A program made the position numbers and the translations under genes. A stretch of DNA of 38,842 nt from an uncultured Pseudomonadota bacterium (lineage in GTDB: Bacteria; Bdellovibrionota_B; Oligoflexia; Oligoflexales; CAIYRB01): the NCBI GenBank assembly GCA_903915625.1, contig CAIWTN010000013.1, forward strand, positions 1-38,842, read 5' to 3'. Of the stretch, positions 19,231-27,474 are shown in pieces. The first letter of the stretch is position 1, and the number at the start of each line of letters is the position of its first letter. Below the pieces are notes generated by a model. The model was not told the origin of the DNA. It saw only the letters and a program-made list of their open reading frames with translations, and did not search any database.

Positions 19231-19902
19231 CTAAATAGGGTGGCTCGTAGCATAGTCTAGGAAGCGGTCTACAAGGTCTTGGCCAAAGCTAAATGCACTG
19301 TGGTCAGGCTCGAGTGGTAATTGATGCTGCTTTAGGAAGGCAAGTGTGGCCTCAGGGTGTGGCTGTAAAGACCAGATAGGCAAGTGATTGTGGGCTAGGC
19401 CGTCAATAATGATAGCGTCGCTGCGCGCGATCACCGTCATATCCTTGGGCTTCAGCACTACCATTTCATTATGGGACACTAGGAGCTCGCCCTCAGCTTC
19501 GGGCCAACAAGAGGTAGCGTTCATTACTACTGTACGACTGCCGAGATGTTTGCGTTGATCGGGGAAGACGTAATCGACTTTACCGCCAAACATATAAGCC
19601 AGCATTTGGTGTCCGTAGCAAATCCCCAAAGTTGGCAGCCCCCTTTGCAGGTGTGGCATCAACCACGCTTCAAGCTGCAGTTGCCACGGTAGGCGTTCGT
19701 TCACACTAGAGGCACTACCGAAGATGATGACGCCGCGAGCGGTGGTCATATCCTCGGCTTGCAGTGAGTCCATGCCGTGCATAGCTGGAAGGTGATACGT
19801 CAGTGGCAGAGGAGACGTGCGTGCTATACGGTTAAAGCCGTCTAATTCCGGCGTATGACGCGCCGGATCTATGACGACTACCGTTCCGCGCTGAGCGCTC
19901 AA
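19231..19902 (-). CDS. class I glutamine amidotransferase domain protein
   Basis: A stand-alone 223-residue GMP-synthase-like glutamine amidotransferase. The triad is complete: nucleophile C95 in GICYGHQ, H182 and E184 in SLQPHPEA; the oxyanion region IIFGSASSVNE is also seen. Such enzymes release ammonia from glutamine for a partner synthetase or hydrolyse gamma-glutamyl bonds; no synthetase domain is present here, so the acceptor is unknown. Its ATG overlaps the stop of a small Cys-rich protein gene by four bases (ATGA), which suggests the two work together. It is 187 bp upstream of the flagellin start on the same strand. Confidence 0.85.
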   Translation of the reverse strand: MSAQRGTVVVIDPARHTPELDGFNRIARTSPLPLTYHLPAMHGMDSLQAEDMTTARGVIIFGSASSVNERLPWQLQLEAWLMPHLQRGLPTLGICYGHQMLAYMFGGKVDYVFPDQRKHLGSRTVVMNATSCWPEAEGELLVSHNEMVVLKPKDMTVIARSDAIIIDGLAHNHLPIWSLQPHPEATLAFLKQHQLPLEPDHSAFSFGQDLVDRFLDYATSHPI

Positions 19903-20222
19903 CGCGAGGTAGGCGCAGACTTAGGCGCGGCCTGCGGGTACACGTGGGAGTCTTTTCCTTGCAACTGCGGGATCGTGCGCTCGGACAATTTATCCTCAAA
20001 GGCGCATTCCGTAACCACAATCTCTGCTAAGGCAGAGGTCTTCACCAAATTCTCCTCACGCGCTAATTTAACTGGCGCATGATTGGTGGCGCTAAACACT
20101 GCAATATCGCAATACGGACATTTGACTTCGACTTTAGCGACTGGTGTAGCCTCGTCATCAAATGTGATGTGAAAGCGACGTGAGCAGACCGTATTATCAA
20201 CGAGAAATTTTTGATACGACAT
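19899..20222 (-). CDS. small zinc-ribbon-like protein, unknown
   Basis: A 107-residue protein with no family I can name. It has a Cys at residue 13 (NTVCSRRFHITF), a CPYC pair at 35-38 and a further Cys at 73, in a beta-rich N-terminal half; the last 25 residues are polar and Pro/Ala-rich. The Cys spacing suggests a zinc ribbon or a small iron/zinc site. It is translationally coupled (4-base ATGA overlap) to the glutamine amidotransferase downstream. An AGGG sequence precedes the start at 20222. Function unknown; the pairing is the only clue. Confidence 0.65.
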   Translation of the reverse strand: MSYQKFLVDNTVCSRRFHITFDDEATPVAKVEVKCPYCDIAVFSATNHAPVKLAREENLVKTSALAEIVVTECAFEDKLSERTIPQLQGKDSHVYPQAAPKSAPTSR

Positions 20223-20348
20223 CGAACACCCTACGAACGACTACGCAATGACATAGAGCCGATGGATCTCATGCGAACCTCAGCCGCCTCAATGCTGAAG
20301 TTTATGGCAAAAGCGACACCATGACCAGTCAATAGCGGTCACTACCTC

Positions 20349-20861
20349 TCAATCTCTTATATAATGACAGGTGTATCCGCCCGGATTCTTCTCGAGGTAC
20401 TTCTGATGGTAGTCCTCTGCCGGGTAGAATGTAGTTGCGGCAATAATTTCGGTGACTACAGGCTTTGGCCACTTGCCGGCAGCATCCACGCTAGCCTTGA
20501 CCGCTTCAGCGGTGAGGCGCTGGGACTCATCGTGGTAAAAAATCGCCGATCGGTACTGGCTGCCGCGGTCGTTGCCCTGCCTGTTTAAGGTCGTTGGGTC
20601 GTGAAGCTTAAAGAAAAAATGTAATAAATCTTCGTAACTTAACTTGGTGGGGTCGAACGTGACATCGATCGCCTCGGCATGGCCGGTACGCCCCATTTTA
20701 ACGTGCTCATAACTTGGGTTGGCAAGCTGCCCCCCGGTATAGCCGACGCAGGTGCTAATGACGCCGGGGTAGGTGCGCAGTAGCTCCTCAACGCCCCAAA
20801 AGCAACCACCGGCTAGTGTTGCGCGCTGATTCTTGCCTAAGCCTAAGGTGGTTGTGCTCAT
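20349..20861 (-). CDS. msrA: peptide methionine-S-sulfoxide reductase MsrA
   Basis: Repairs oxidised Met (S-sulfoxide) in proteins using thioredoxin. The 170-residue form from ATG 20861 has the catalytic GCFWG motif with C20, then GVISTCVGYTGG, the conserved YEHVKMGRTGHAEAI block, FFKLHDPTTLNRQGNDRGSQYRS and AEDYHQKY near the end. A C-terminal resolving Cys is visible in GGYTCHYI. An in-frame ATG at 20897 would add 12 residues; neither start has a strong Shine-Dalgarno, so the N-terminus is uncertain. No msrB is adjacent. Confidence 0.95.
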   Translation of the reverse strand: MSTTTLGLGKNQRATLAGGCFWGVEELLRTYPGVISTCVGYTGGQLANPSYEHVKMGRTGHAEAIDVTFDPTKLSYEDLLHFFFKLHDPTTLNRQGNDRGSQYRSAIFYHDESQRLTAEAVKASVDAAGKWPKPVVTEIIAATTFYPAEDYHQKYLEKNPGGYTCHYIRD

Positions 20862-21045
20862 AGTCAAAGCGAATCCCTTTCGCGCTAGATGTACCATGCA
20901 TCACTAGCAGATTACGGCTCTCTAGAGCAAAGCGATATCGGGTTGGAGGTGGGTGTTACTCTATCGCACCCTACTTAGGGTCGCTTTCCGCTATCGCGTC
21001 GCGCCGTTAGCTTGGTGTAGACTGCGGGAATAGTGGAGGCAGACG

Positions 21046-21633
21046 ATGATTGACCTGGTAAATGCAGCAATGACAAGCGCTGCGGATGCGCTAGCTAACC
21101 TGAGGAAAAATGACGCTGCTTTGGCTGCAGTTGCTGCCGCCGGCGAGTTACTAGTCAAAACGTTCCAAAATGGTGGGCGTGTCTACAGCTGCGGCAACGG
21201 TGGTTCGATGTGTGATGCTATGCATTTTGCAGAGGAGCTATCGGGTAAATTTCGCCGTGAGCGAGCGGCGCTGCCAGCGATGGCTATCAGCGATCCGGCG
21301 CATTTAACCTGTGCTGCTAATGATTTCGGGTTTGATTCGGTTTTTTCGCGTTTTGTCGAAGCGCATGGTCGGCGTGGTGATGTCCTTCTCGCCATTAGCA
21401 CCTCGGGCAATAGTCCCAATATTTTGGCGGCAGCAACAGCAGCTCATGCCGCCGGCATGAAAGTGATCGCGTTGACGGGTAAGCCGGGCAATAAACTAGA
21501 GTCACATGCCGATATTAATATCTGTACTCCCGGTGGCACTCAGTACTCTGACCGGATCCAAGAACTTCATATTAAAGTGATTCACACTCTTATAGAGCTG
21601 TGCGAGTCGCGCCTATTTCCAGCGGGTGTTTAA
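21046..21633 (+). CDS. gmhA: sedoheptulose-7-phosphate isomerase GmhA
   Basis: A SIS-fold isomerase making D-glycero-D-manno-heptose 7-phosphate, the first step toward ADP-heptose for the LPS inner core. The 195-residue product matches GmhA closely: YSCGNGGSMCDAMHFAEELSGKFR, AISDPAHLTCAANDFGFDSVFSR, DVLLAISTSGNSPNI and DRIQELHIKVIHTLIELCE. This distinguishes it from DiaA. The start at 21046 has GGAGG a few bases upstream. It is followed by manA with a one-base TAATG overlap, so the two sugar-phosphate isomerases are coupled. A GT9 heptosyltransferase lies 5 kb downstream on the same strand. Confidence 0.95.
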   Translation: MIDLVNAAMTSAADALANLRKNDAALAAVAAAGELLVKTFQNGGRVYSCGNGGSMCDAMHFAEELSGKFRRERAALPAMAISDPAHLTCAANDFGFDSVFSRFVEAHGRRGDVLLAISTSGNSPNILAAATAAHAAGMKVIALTGKPGNKLESHADINICTPGGTQYSDRIQELHIKVIHTLIELCESRLFPAGV

Positions 21634-22721
21634 TGAAGCCTGATACTCCGGCATGGTTGCGTCGGCCAGTACTTCTGAGTCCCGATAATTTTACCCCTCT
21701 AGCAAGGACGCCTTGGGGCGGCCAGGTCATAGCTTCCACCTATAAGCAGAGTGTCGTGAAGGCAGCAGATGACACGGTCATCGGTGAGTCATGGGAATTC
21801 TCCTGCGACCCAGCCTTTCCCTCGCGTATTTTGCCGACTGGGGAAACTCTCCTTGAAGCTGTGCAAAAGTGGCCGGATGCAATACTCTCGCCGCGGCTTG
21901 CTGCATCCGGAGCGACCTGCGAGATTCTGCTTAAGTTACTGGATGCGGCTGAACCACTGTCGCTGCAAGTTCACCCCGCAGATCATGACTCGCATTTGAA
22001 GCCCGGAGAATGTGGCAAACCAGAGTCCTGGTTAGTTCTGCGCGCAGCTCCAGGTGCCGGAATCTACTTGGGATTTGCTCGCGCGATGACGCGCGAGGAT
22101 CTGCGTGCGGCTTTGCTTGACGGTGCTTCAGCCCGTGATTTACTGCACTTTGTTGCAGTTAAACCAGGTGATTACTTTGAGATAGAGCCCGGCGTACCAC
22201 ACGCGATTGGCGGTGGGGTCACTCTGCTTGAACCACAGCGCATTTTGACCGGTCAGGCGGGCAAGACCTACCGTCTTTGGGATTGGGGGCGTCGGTATGA
22301 TGCCCAAGGTCGACTTGATATGACCAACGGCCAGGCGCGTCCGCTTCATGTCGATGAGAGTTTGCCCCTGGTCGATCCGGAGCGGCAGGTGGGTGAGGCC
22401 TTCGTCGCTACCCTGCGACGGCAACCGACCGAGCGCCGTTTTAGCGGTGGTGTTTCTGTGCGTGAGTTTCCGGCGAATCCATACTATAAGACCGTGCTTT
22501 GCTCGCTTCCGGCTGGCGCTCAGCTGACCCTGGTAATAGAGGATGGTTACGGTGCATTGTTGGCGTTGAGTGGAGCAGTGGTGGTCAATGGTGAGACCAT
22601 ACTTCAGGGACAACCGGCGTTACTGCCTAACTTTGCCGCACCATTCAAGATGACCGCAACTGAGACTACAGAACTCGCTATAGTGACTCCGGCCTTGGCA
22701 GAGCTTAGTTTCCGCACATAG
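21633..22721 (+). CDS. manA: mannose-6-phosphate isomerase, type I
   Basis: Interconverts fructose-6-phosphate and mannose-6-phosphate, feeding GDP-mannose and related envelope sugars. The 362-residue cupin protein shows the zinc ligands: Q112 and H114 in LQVHPAD, E131 in KPESW, and H190 in EPGVPHAIGGG. The first block TPWGGQVI and GESWEFS fit type I enzymes. I use ATG 21633, which overlaps the gmhA stop (TAATG); a longer frame starting at 21600 would lie inside gmhA. Coupling with gmhA suggests both supply surface polysaccharide precursors. Confidence 0.9.
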   Translation: MKPDTPAWLRRPVLLSPDNFTPLARTPWGGQVIASTYKQSVVKAADDTVIGESWEFSCDPAFPSRILPTGETLLEAVQKWPDAILSPRLAASGATCEILLKLLDAAEPLSLQVHPADHDSHLKPGECGKPESWLVLRAAPGAGIYLGFARAMTREDLRAALLDGASARDLLHFVAVKPGDYFEIEPGVPHAIGGGVTLLEPQRILTGQAGKTYRLWDWGRRYDAQGRLDMTNGQARPLHVDESLPLVDPERQVGEAFVATLRRQPTERRFSGGVSVREFPANPYYKTVLCSLPAGAQLTLVIEDGYGALLALSGAVVVNGETILQGQPALLPNFAAPFKMTATETTELAIVTPALAELSFRT

Positions 22722-22768
22722 CCAATCATGATCGGCTTACCGGGCGTCCCGATTTCGCCATCGCAGTA

Positions 22769-22791
22769 TAGGTTCAAAGAGTAGGTTCAAA
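22769..22791 (+). repeat. 10-bp direct repeat at the prfC ribosome-binding site
   Basis: TAGGTTCAAA occurs at 22769-22778 and again at 22782-22791, a 13-nt period. The second copy supplies the AGG eight bases before the prfC ATG. It looks like a small tandem duplication of the translation start region. Confidence 0.6.
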
Positions 22792-22793
22792 AT

Positions 22794-24395
22794 ATGTCGA
22801 TCGAATTACAAAGAGAAATCGCCAAGCGGCGGACCTTTGCCATTATCTCTCACCCTGACGCCGGTAAAACTACGCTTACCGAAAAGTTGCTGCTGTACGG
22901 CGGTGCGATTCAAATGGCCGGTACCGTAAAAGCCAAGAGGTCGAAAAAGTTTGCGACCTCTGACTGGATGGAGATCGAAAAGCAGCGCGGTATCTCTGTG
23001 ACTAGTTCGGTGATGAATTTCCCTTACGGGGGATTTGAGATCAACCTCATCGACACCCCTGGTCACCAGGATTTTTCTGAGGATACTTATAGGACGTTGA
23101 CGGCAGTCGACTCGGCTTTGATGCTAATTGATGCCGCAAACGGTGTGGAGACGCAGACTAAGAAACTATTTGAAGTGTGTGCGCTGCGTAAGACTCCGGT
23201 AATGGCCTTCGTCAATAAGATGGACCGAGAGGGTCGTGATCCGTTTGAACTGATGGACGAGATAGAAAAAGTACTCGGCATTGGTTGCTTTGCCGTGACT
23301 TGGCCAATCGGGATGGGGCCTTCTTTTCGTGGCGTTTACCACCGCATTAGTAATCAGCTTCTGATTTTCGAGAAAGATGCCGATCGGGCTCGGCCAGTGC
23401 CTTTGAAAGGGCTGGCTCTAGATAGCCCGGAGGTAGTCGCCGAGTTGGGCGAAGAGGCTACGCGGCAACTACTGGCAGAAATTGAGTTACTGACTGGTGC
23501 CGGCGGCGACTTCGACCGTCAGGCATATATGGAAGGGCGACTGGCGCCATTATTCTTCGGTAGTGCGGTCAATAACTTCGGCGTGCAAACCTTGCTCGAA
23601 GCTTTGATCGAAATCGCACCAGCGCCGCTACCGCGAGTTGCGGTAGAGCGTAAGGTGGACGCAAATGAGCCAAAATTCACGGCGTTCATTTTTAAAGTCC
23701 AAGCCAATATGGACCCGTCTCATCGCGATCGGGTAGCGTTCATGCGCATATGTTCTGGGCGCTATGAACGTAACATGAAGGCCTTTCACGTGCGATTAGG
23801 CCGAGAAATGCGTCTTGGCAGACCAACGCAGTTTATGGCTCAGGATCGAAGCTTGGTCGACGAAGCCTTCGCTGGGGATATTGTCGGTATTCACGATCCT
23901 GGGGTCTTTAAGATTGGGGATTCACTGAGTGAGGGCGAGTCACTAGTGTACACAGGGGTCCCTGTTTTTGCGCCGGAGCATTTCTGCCGCGTTGTATTGC
24001 GTGATCCACTGAAATCCAAGCAGCTGAGTAAGGGGCTTGATCAGCTTTCTGAAGAAGGTGCTGTTCAGGTGTTCCGTCCCTCCCATTCGAACGACCAGTA
24101 CTTGGGTGTGGTGGGACCTCTGCAGTTTGAAGTCGTGGTTTACCGAATTCTTGCTGAATACGGTGTACAAGTGCGATTCGAGAGTTTGCCTTATTCCGTG
24201 GCTCGTTGGATTAGTTCCACCAAGGCAGATGTACTGGATCGGTTCATTAGTGCGAACAGCCAGCAGGTTTGCTTTGATCAGCATGACCATCCCACCATTT
24301 TGGTAGATGAACCATGGCGCTTAAGGCTACTTGAAGAGCGTAACCCAGATATCACCTTCTCCGCGACCTCTGAGGGGCCGGGTAAATTACGTTAA
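22794..24395 (+). CDS. prfC: peptide chain release factor 3
   Basis: The GTPase that recycles RF1/RF2 from ribosomes after termination. The 533-residue product has the family length. G1 is SHPDAGKTTLTEKLL, followed by QRGISVTSSVMNF (switch I), DTPGHQDFSEDTYR (G3) and NKMDREGRDPFEL (G4), all with the RF3 signatures that separate it from EF-G. Domain II (FKVQANMDPSHRDRVAFMRI) and the C-terminal QVFRPSHSNDQYLGVVGPLQFEV complete it. It starts 72 bp after manA, and an AGG lies ahead of the ATG. Confidence 0.97.
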   Translation: MSIELQREIAKRRTFAIISHPDAGKTTLTEKLLLYGGAIQMAGTVKAKRSKKFATSDWMEIEKQRGISVTSSVMNFPYGGFEINLIDTPGHQDFSEDTYRTLTAVDSALMLIDAANGVETQTKKLFEVCALRKTPVMAFVNKMDREGRDPFELMDEIEKVLGIGCFAVTWPIGMGPSFRGVYHRISNQLLIFEKDADRARPVPLKGLALDSPEVVAELGEEATRQLLAEIELLTGAGGDFDRQAYMEGRLAPLFFGSAVNNFGVQTLLEALIEIAPAPLPRVAVERKVDANEPKFTAFIFKVQANMDPSHRDRVAFMRICSGRYERNMKAFHVRLGREMRLGRPTQFMAQDRSLVDEAFAGDIVGIHDPGVFKIGDSLSEGESLVYTGVPVFAPEHFCRVVLRDPLKSKQLSKGLDQLSEEGAVQVFRPSHSNDQYLGVVGPLQFEVVVYRILAEYGVQVRFESLPYSVARWISSTKADVLDRFISANSQQVCFDQHDHPTILVDEPWRLRLLEERNPDITFSATSEGPGKLR

Positions 24396-24428
24396 CCATC
24401 TTAATCTTATTCTAGGGAGACTTGCGTG

Positions 24429-24647
24429 ATGGTTCCTTTTCGTGTTTTTGATCGTGAGAACAAGGAATTATTTGTTGTCCTCAACTACCATCCTGGTAGC
24501 GCTACTGGTGATCAAGGTCACTATTTGCTAGCGAGGGAAGATGATAATGAGCGTGATGGCGAGATGCTGATCGTGCCAGCGACGAATTTCGCGAAGTATC
24601 GATTGGTCGACTTTTTAGAAGAGGGCGGTGACGCTTACTCTGATTAA
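24429..24647 (+). CDS. small acidic protein, unknown
   Basis: A 72-residue acidic protein that I do not recognise. It is rich in Asp/Glu and predicted beta strands (FRVFDRENKELFVVLNYH, then HYLLAREDDNERDGEMLIV), a pattern loosely like DUF1292-type small proteins, from memory and weak. GGGAG nine bases before the ATG supports expression; a GTG three bases earlier is an equally possible start. It lies 33 bp after prfC and ends 13 bp before a strong terminator, so it is probably the last gene of the prfC transcript. Confidence 0.6.
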   Translation: MVPFRVFDRENKELFVVLNYHPGSATGDQGHYLLAREDDNERDGEMLIVPATNFAKYRLVDFLEEGGDAYSD

Positions 24648-24660
24648 ATTGCTCACATAA

Positions 24661-24703
24661 AAAACAAAGTCCTTTGGTCTAGACCAGAGGACTTTGTTTT
24701 TTC
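24661..24703. terminator. bidirectional Rho-independent terminator
   Basis: A 20-bp stem (24661-24680 with 24681-24700) with a single G-U wobble, ending in a T tract on the plus strand and an A tract (T on the minus strand) on the other side. It separates the converging small acidic ORF and hup and can stop both. Confidence 0.92.
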
Positions 24704-24718
24704 AAGAAGCAAAAGAGC

Positions 24719-24994
24719 TTAGCGCACTGCGTCTTTTAGTTCTTTGCCTGGACGGAAAACCGGAACTTTGCGCGCCGGGATTTGAATTTCTTCACCGGTT
24801 TGCGGGTTGCGGCCAACGCGGGCTTTGCGTGCGGACACTGCAAATGTGCCGAAGCCAACTAGCTTCACGCCGCCGTCCTTTTTCTTGATGTTCTTGCTGA
24901 CGACGTCAATAAACGCATCGACGGTACGCTCAGTATCTGCCTTGGTTTGTTGGGTAACCTTAGCGATGGCTTCGATCAGTTCAGCCTTATTCAT
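24719..24994 (-). CDS. hup: HU-family DNA-binding protein
   Basis: A nucleoid protein of 91 residues that binds and bends DNA as a dimer. It reads MNKAELIEAIA at the start, VKLVGFGTFAVSARKARVGRNPQTGEEI in the middle (the beta arm with the intercalating Pro region follows as IPARKVPVFRPGKEL). It is HU rather than IHF by length and by the NPQTGEEI arm. GGAGG precedes the ATG at 24994. The gene is monocistronic, ends at the shared terminator, and has its own promoter region of about 100 bp. Confidence 0.97.
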   Translation of the reverse strand: MNKAELIEAIAKVTQQTKADTERTVDAFIDVVSKNIKKKDGGVKLVGFGTFAVSARKARVGRNPQTGEEIQIPARKVPVFRPGKELKDAVR

Positions 24995-25061
24995 ACGATT
25001 CCTCCAATAGATAACGACGAATTATCAAGAAAAGACATACCTCTTAGGTGCGATCTCTACA

Positions 25062-25089
25062 GGTTTACGCAGGTGCCATTGGAAGTCAA
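25062..25089 (-). promoter_or_regulatory. possible sigma-70 promoter of hup
   Basis: On the minus strand TTGACT (25084-25089), 16 bp, TAAACC (25062-25067). The -35 is good and the -10 is weak. A second TTGACA lies about 11 bp further upstream. It would give a leader of about 60 nt. Confidence 0.35.
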
Positions 25090-25206
25090 GCCCTTGTCAA
25101 TTGGGCAATGCTGATTCATTCTTGTCAACATTCTTTGACGTTCATATCGCTCATAACTCTCTTAGTGATTGGTATGTGATGGCTGCATCCAGGTCTTTTG
25201 GCTACA

Positions 25207-25854
25207 ATGGCAGACATGCAACGTCGAAAAACAAAATCTTCTTGCTTTGTTCCTCTGCCGATGATCGGGGTGATTGCGCTTTGTGTATTTGGGACGCTCT
25301 CTAATGCAGCGATTGTAGGCGACAGATTAGTTATTGCGGTCAACACTGTGCCCTATTCTCAGCGTCAGCTAGAGCTTTACCTAACCGTCAAGCAGACGAT
25401 CAGGCCCGAACAAGGAGCTGACGAGTCAGTGATTTCCTCTCGTAATTGGGGCGAAGCCATTACTGTATTCACGGAAGAGATGATGATTTTGCAAGAAGCG
25501 GTGCGGCTCGGTAGTTTTGCGGCGCCGGATCAGCTCTTAGATAAATACAATGCGGTCATTCGGAAAAAGCTGGCACAAGGTACTGCGCTAAAGCGTACCT
25601 TGCAGAGATTGGGAGTGGATGACCTAACCATTTCCAGGACTCTAGACAGTATTTTGCGCGTAGCAAGTTATCGGCAAAATCGGAATCGGCAAGAGGCTCA
25701 GGCTGCTGTAGTAAAGAAGTCAGCCACGGTCGAGAGCGAATCTAAGTGGCTAACCGAGTTGCGAGGTCGCACTAATACCAGGGTATTTGCAGGTACTGAA
25801 GTCTACTTAGAGATTAATCCGATCGCCGGAGGGCGCGTTGATGGATTGCCCTGA
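25207..25854 (+). CDS. exported SurA-N-like protein without PPIase domain
   Basis: A 215-residue protein with an N-terminal signal or anchor (basic RRKTK then MIGVIALCVFGTLSNAA). The region after it, DRLVIAVNTVPYSQRQLELYL, followed by EEMMILQEAVRLG and LQRLGVDDLTISRTL, follows the layout of the SurA N-terminal chaperone domain, but there is no parvulin PPIase domain. A periplasmic chaperone-like role is therefore possible, not shown. The start is uncertain: ATG 25207 and ATG 25216 both lack a clear Shine-Dalgarno, and a TTG at 25198 is in frame. The 3' end overlaps the rimI-like gene by 14 bases. Confidence 0.7.
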   Translation: MADMQRRKTKSSCFVPLPMIGVIALCVFGTLSNAAIVGDRLVIAVNTVPYSQRQLELYLTVKQTIRPEQGADESVISSRNWGEAITVFTEEMMILQEAVRLGSFAAPDQLLDKYNAVIRKKLAQGTALKRTLQRLGVDDLTISRTLDSILRVASYRQNRNRQEAQAAVVKKSATVESESKWLTELRGRTNTRVFAGTEVYLEINPIAGGRVDGLP

Positions 25855-26392
25855 GTCTTCCGGTCTTCCTGCCCATGCTCCCGCCGAATTCCAACTCTTT
25901 CCGATGACCCGCAGTCTCGATCATATGCGAGCATTGGAAGTTATGGCGGCAACCTGGCAACAGGGTGCTGAGCGATTTTGGGATTTTGAAGCGCTCATCG
26001 CCATGTTGGCGCGGCCAATTTGTCGCGGTTATTATGCCGCGGAATCTGCTGCGGCCCGATGGGTTGGAGTTATGTTTATCGATGTCGGGGTATATGCAGC
26101 GGACCTACTGTATATCTATGTTGTGCCGGAATATCGTGGCCGTGGTGCAGCTGGAGTGATGCTTCAAACGGTTCTCATGGAATTGGATACAGAACCTCAA
26201 CTGGAGGCGCTTGTCTTGGAAGTGCGTCCTTCGAATAAATCTGCCTGCAAGCTGTACCAACGCCTTGGCTTTGCCGAGGTCGGCATCCGCAAGCGTTATT
26301 ATGGTGACGGAGAAGATGCCCTGGTACTAAAGCTCTCTCTAGGCGACTCGGATTTTATCGCGGCAGATGCTCCTAAAGGGCCAAAGTCATGA
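25841..26392 (+). CDS. GNAT acetyltransferase, RimI-like
   Basis: A GCN5-type N-acetyltransferase of 183 residues. The acetyl-CoA site is seen in VVPEYRGRGAAGVMLQ, with LEVRPSNKSACKLYQRLGFAEVGIRKRYYGDGEDALVL, which is the signature of RimI (acetylating the N-terminal Ala of ribosomal protein S18). The first 30 residues are an extension compared with RimI. ATG 25841 has GGAGGG about eight bases upstream. It overlaps both neighbours (14 bases upstream, ATGA downstream), so the SurA-like, rimI-like and heptosyltransferase genes form one transcript. Another protein target cannot be excluded. Confidence 0.85.
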   Translation: MDCPESSGLPAHAPAEFQLFPMTRSLDHMRALEVMAATWQQGAERFWDFEALIAMLARPICRGYYAAESAAARWVGVMFIDVGVYAADLLYIYVVPEYRGRGAAGVMLQTVLMELDTEPQLEALVLEVRPSNKSACKLYQRLGFAEVGIRKRYYGDGEDALVLKLSLGDSDFIAADAPKGPKS

Positions 26393-27459
26393 CGACTTCT
26401 CCTGATCTCACCGGTCAATTTGATCTAGTCTGGCTGCAAACAGGCTTTATTGGCGATATCGTGCTTACGACTGCAGCTATGGCATTGGCTAAGATTTGTT
26501 GGCCGGACAAAGACCAACATCTGATAACCACCAAGGTTGGTGCTCAAATCCTTGCCGATACTCCTGAGTTAAAAAGCTGCCTCGTGTTTGATAAAGCGGG
26601 CACGGGCATGGTGCGCGCTACTAGCCAGGTTAGGCGCGACCTTAAAAAAGTAATACCAGCTGGCCGCAAGGCGATCTTGCTGCAGGCACACCGAAGCCCA
26701 AGGTCCACTATTTTGGCGCGCTCCCTTGGATTACCTGTGATTAGCTATGAGGAGTCCAGTGGATCTTGGATGTCGTGGCGGCGGGTGCCGCGGGTGGCCG
26801 TTTTGCATGAGGCGCATCGAATCGCGTTATTGCTCGAGCCTCTCGGTGTAACGCGTGAAAAAATTTTGACGTCGACGCCTTCTCTGGTGCCTCTTCCGTT
26901 GACGCCGGAGATTCAATGGCAAAGGAACATCATGGAGCATGGTGGGCGCATAGTCGCAGTCGCACCTGGTAGTGTTTGGGGCACTAAGCGCTGGCTACCA
27001 GAATATTTCGCTGAGCTCACACGCCAACTTTTGACTGCTGATGACACGATGGTTGTTTTCGTCGGCAGCCCCGCTGAATCCGAAATTGCATCTCAGATCG
27101 TCGCGATACTTGGGGCTAACCAGAGTAGCTTTAGGCTTTTAAATTTGGTCGGCAAGACCTCGCTAGAGGATTTGCGGCGGGTGTTGCCGCACTGTAGCCT
27201 TTTAGTGGCCAATGACAGCTCGCCAATTCATTATGCCTCAGCTTTAGGAGTGCCGACGGTCGCAATCTTCGGTGCTACTGTGCCCGGAATGGGTTTTGGG
27301 CCGCTCGCGCCAAAATCTAGCGTAGTCGGTGTAGAGTTAGATTGTCGTCCTTGTAGCGATCATGGGCCTCAGCGCTGTCCGCTAGACCACTTTCGTTGCA
27401 TGCGCACTTTAAGCGTGGAGCAAGTTGCCGCTGCTTGTCAGCGGGTGATGCATTCCTAA
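26389..27459 (+). CDS. GT9 heptosyltransferase (LPS core)
   Basis: A glycosyltransferase family 9 enzyme of 356 residues, transferring heptose from ADP-heptose to the LPS inner core on the cytoplasmic face. The N-terminal FDLVWLQTGFIGDIVLTTAAM matches the GD-ILTTP acceptor-site motif with the catalytic Asp; the C-terminal domain has VAVAPGSVWGTKRW, LVGKTSLEDL and the nucleotide-sugar motif LLVANDSSPIHYASALGVPTVAIFG. It most resembles WaaF (heptosyltransferase II), but subtype needs alignment. It overlaps rimI as ATGA and gmhA is nearby, consistent with an inner-core pathway. Confidence 0.88.
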   Translation: MTTSPDLTGQFDLVWLQTGFIGDIVLTTAAMALAKICWPDKDQHLITTKVGAQILADTPELKSCLVFDKAGTGMVRATSQVRRDLKKVIPAGRKAILLQAHRSPRSTILARSLGLPVISYEESSGSWMSWRRVPRVAVLHEAHRIALLLEPLGVTREKILTSTPSLVPLPLTPEIQWQRNIMEHGGRIVAVAPGSVWGTKRWLPEYFAELTRQLLTADDTMVVFVGSPAESEIASQIVAILGANQSSFRLLNLVGKTSLEDLRRVLPHCSLLVANDSSPIHYASALGVPTVAIFGATVPGMGFGPLAPKSSVVGVELDCRPCSDHGPQRCPLDHFRCMRTLSVEQVAAACQRVMHS

Positions 27460-27474
27460 TTAGTGAGGGCTGCT

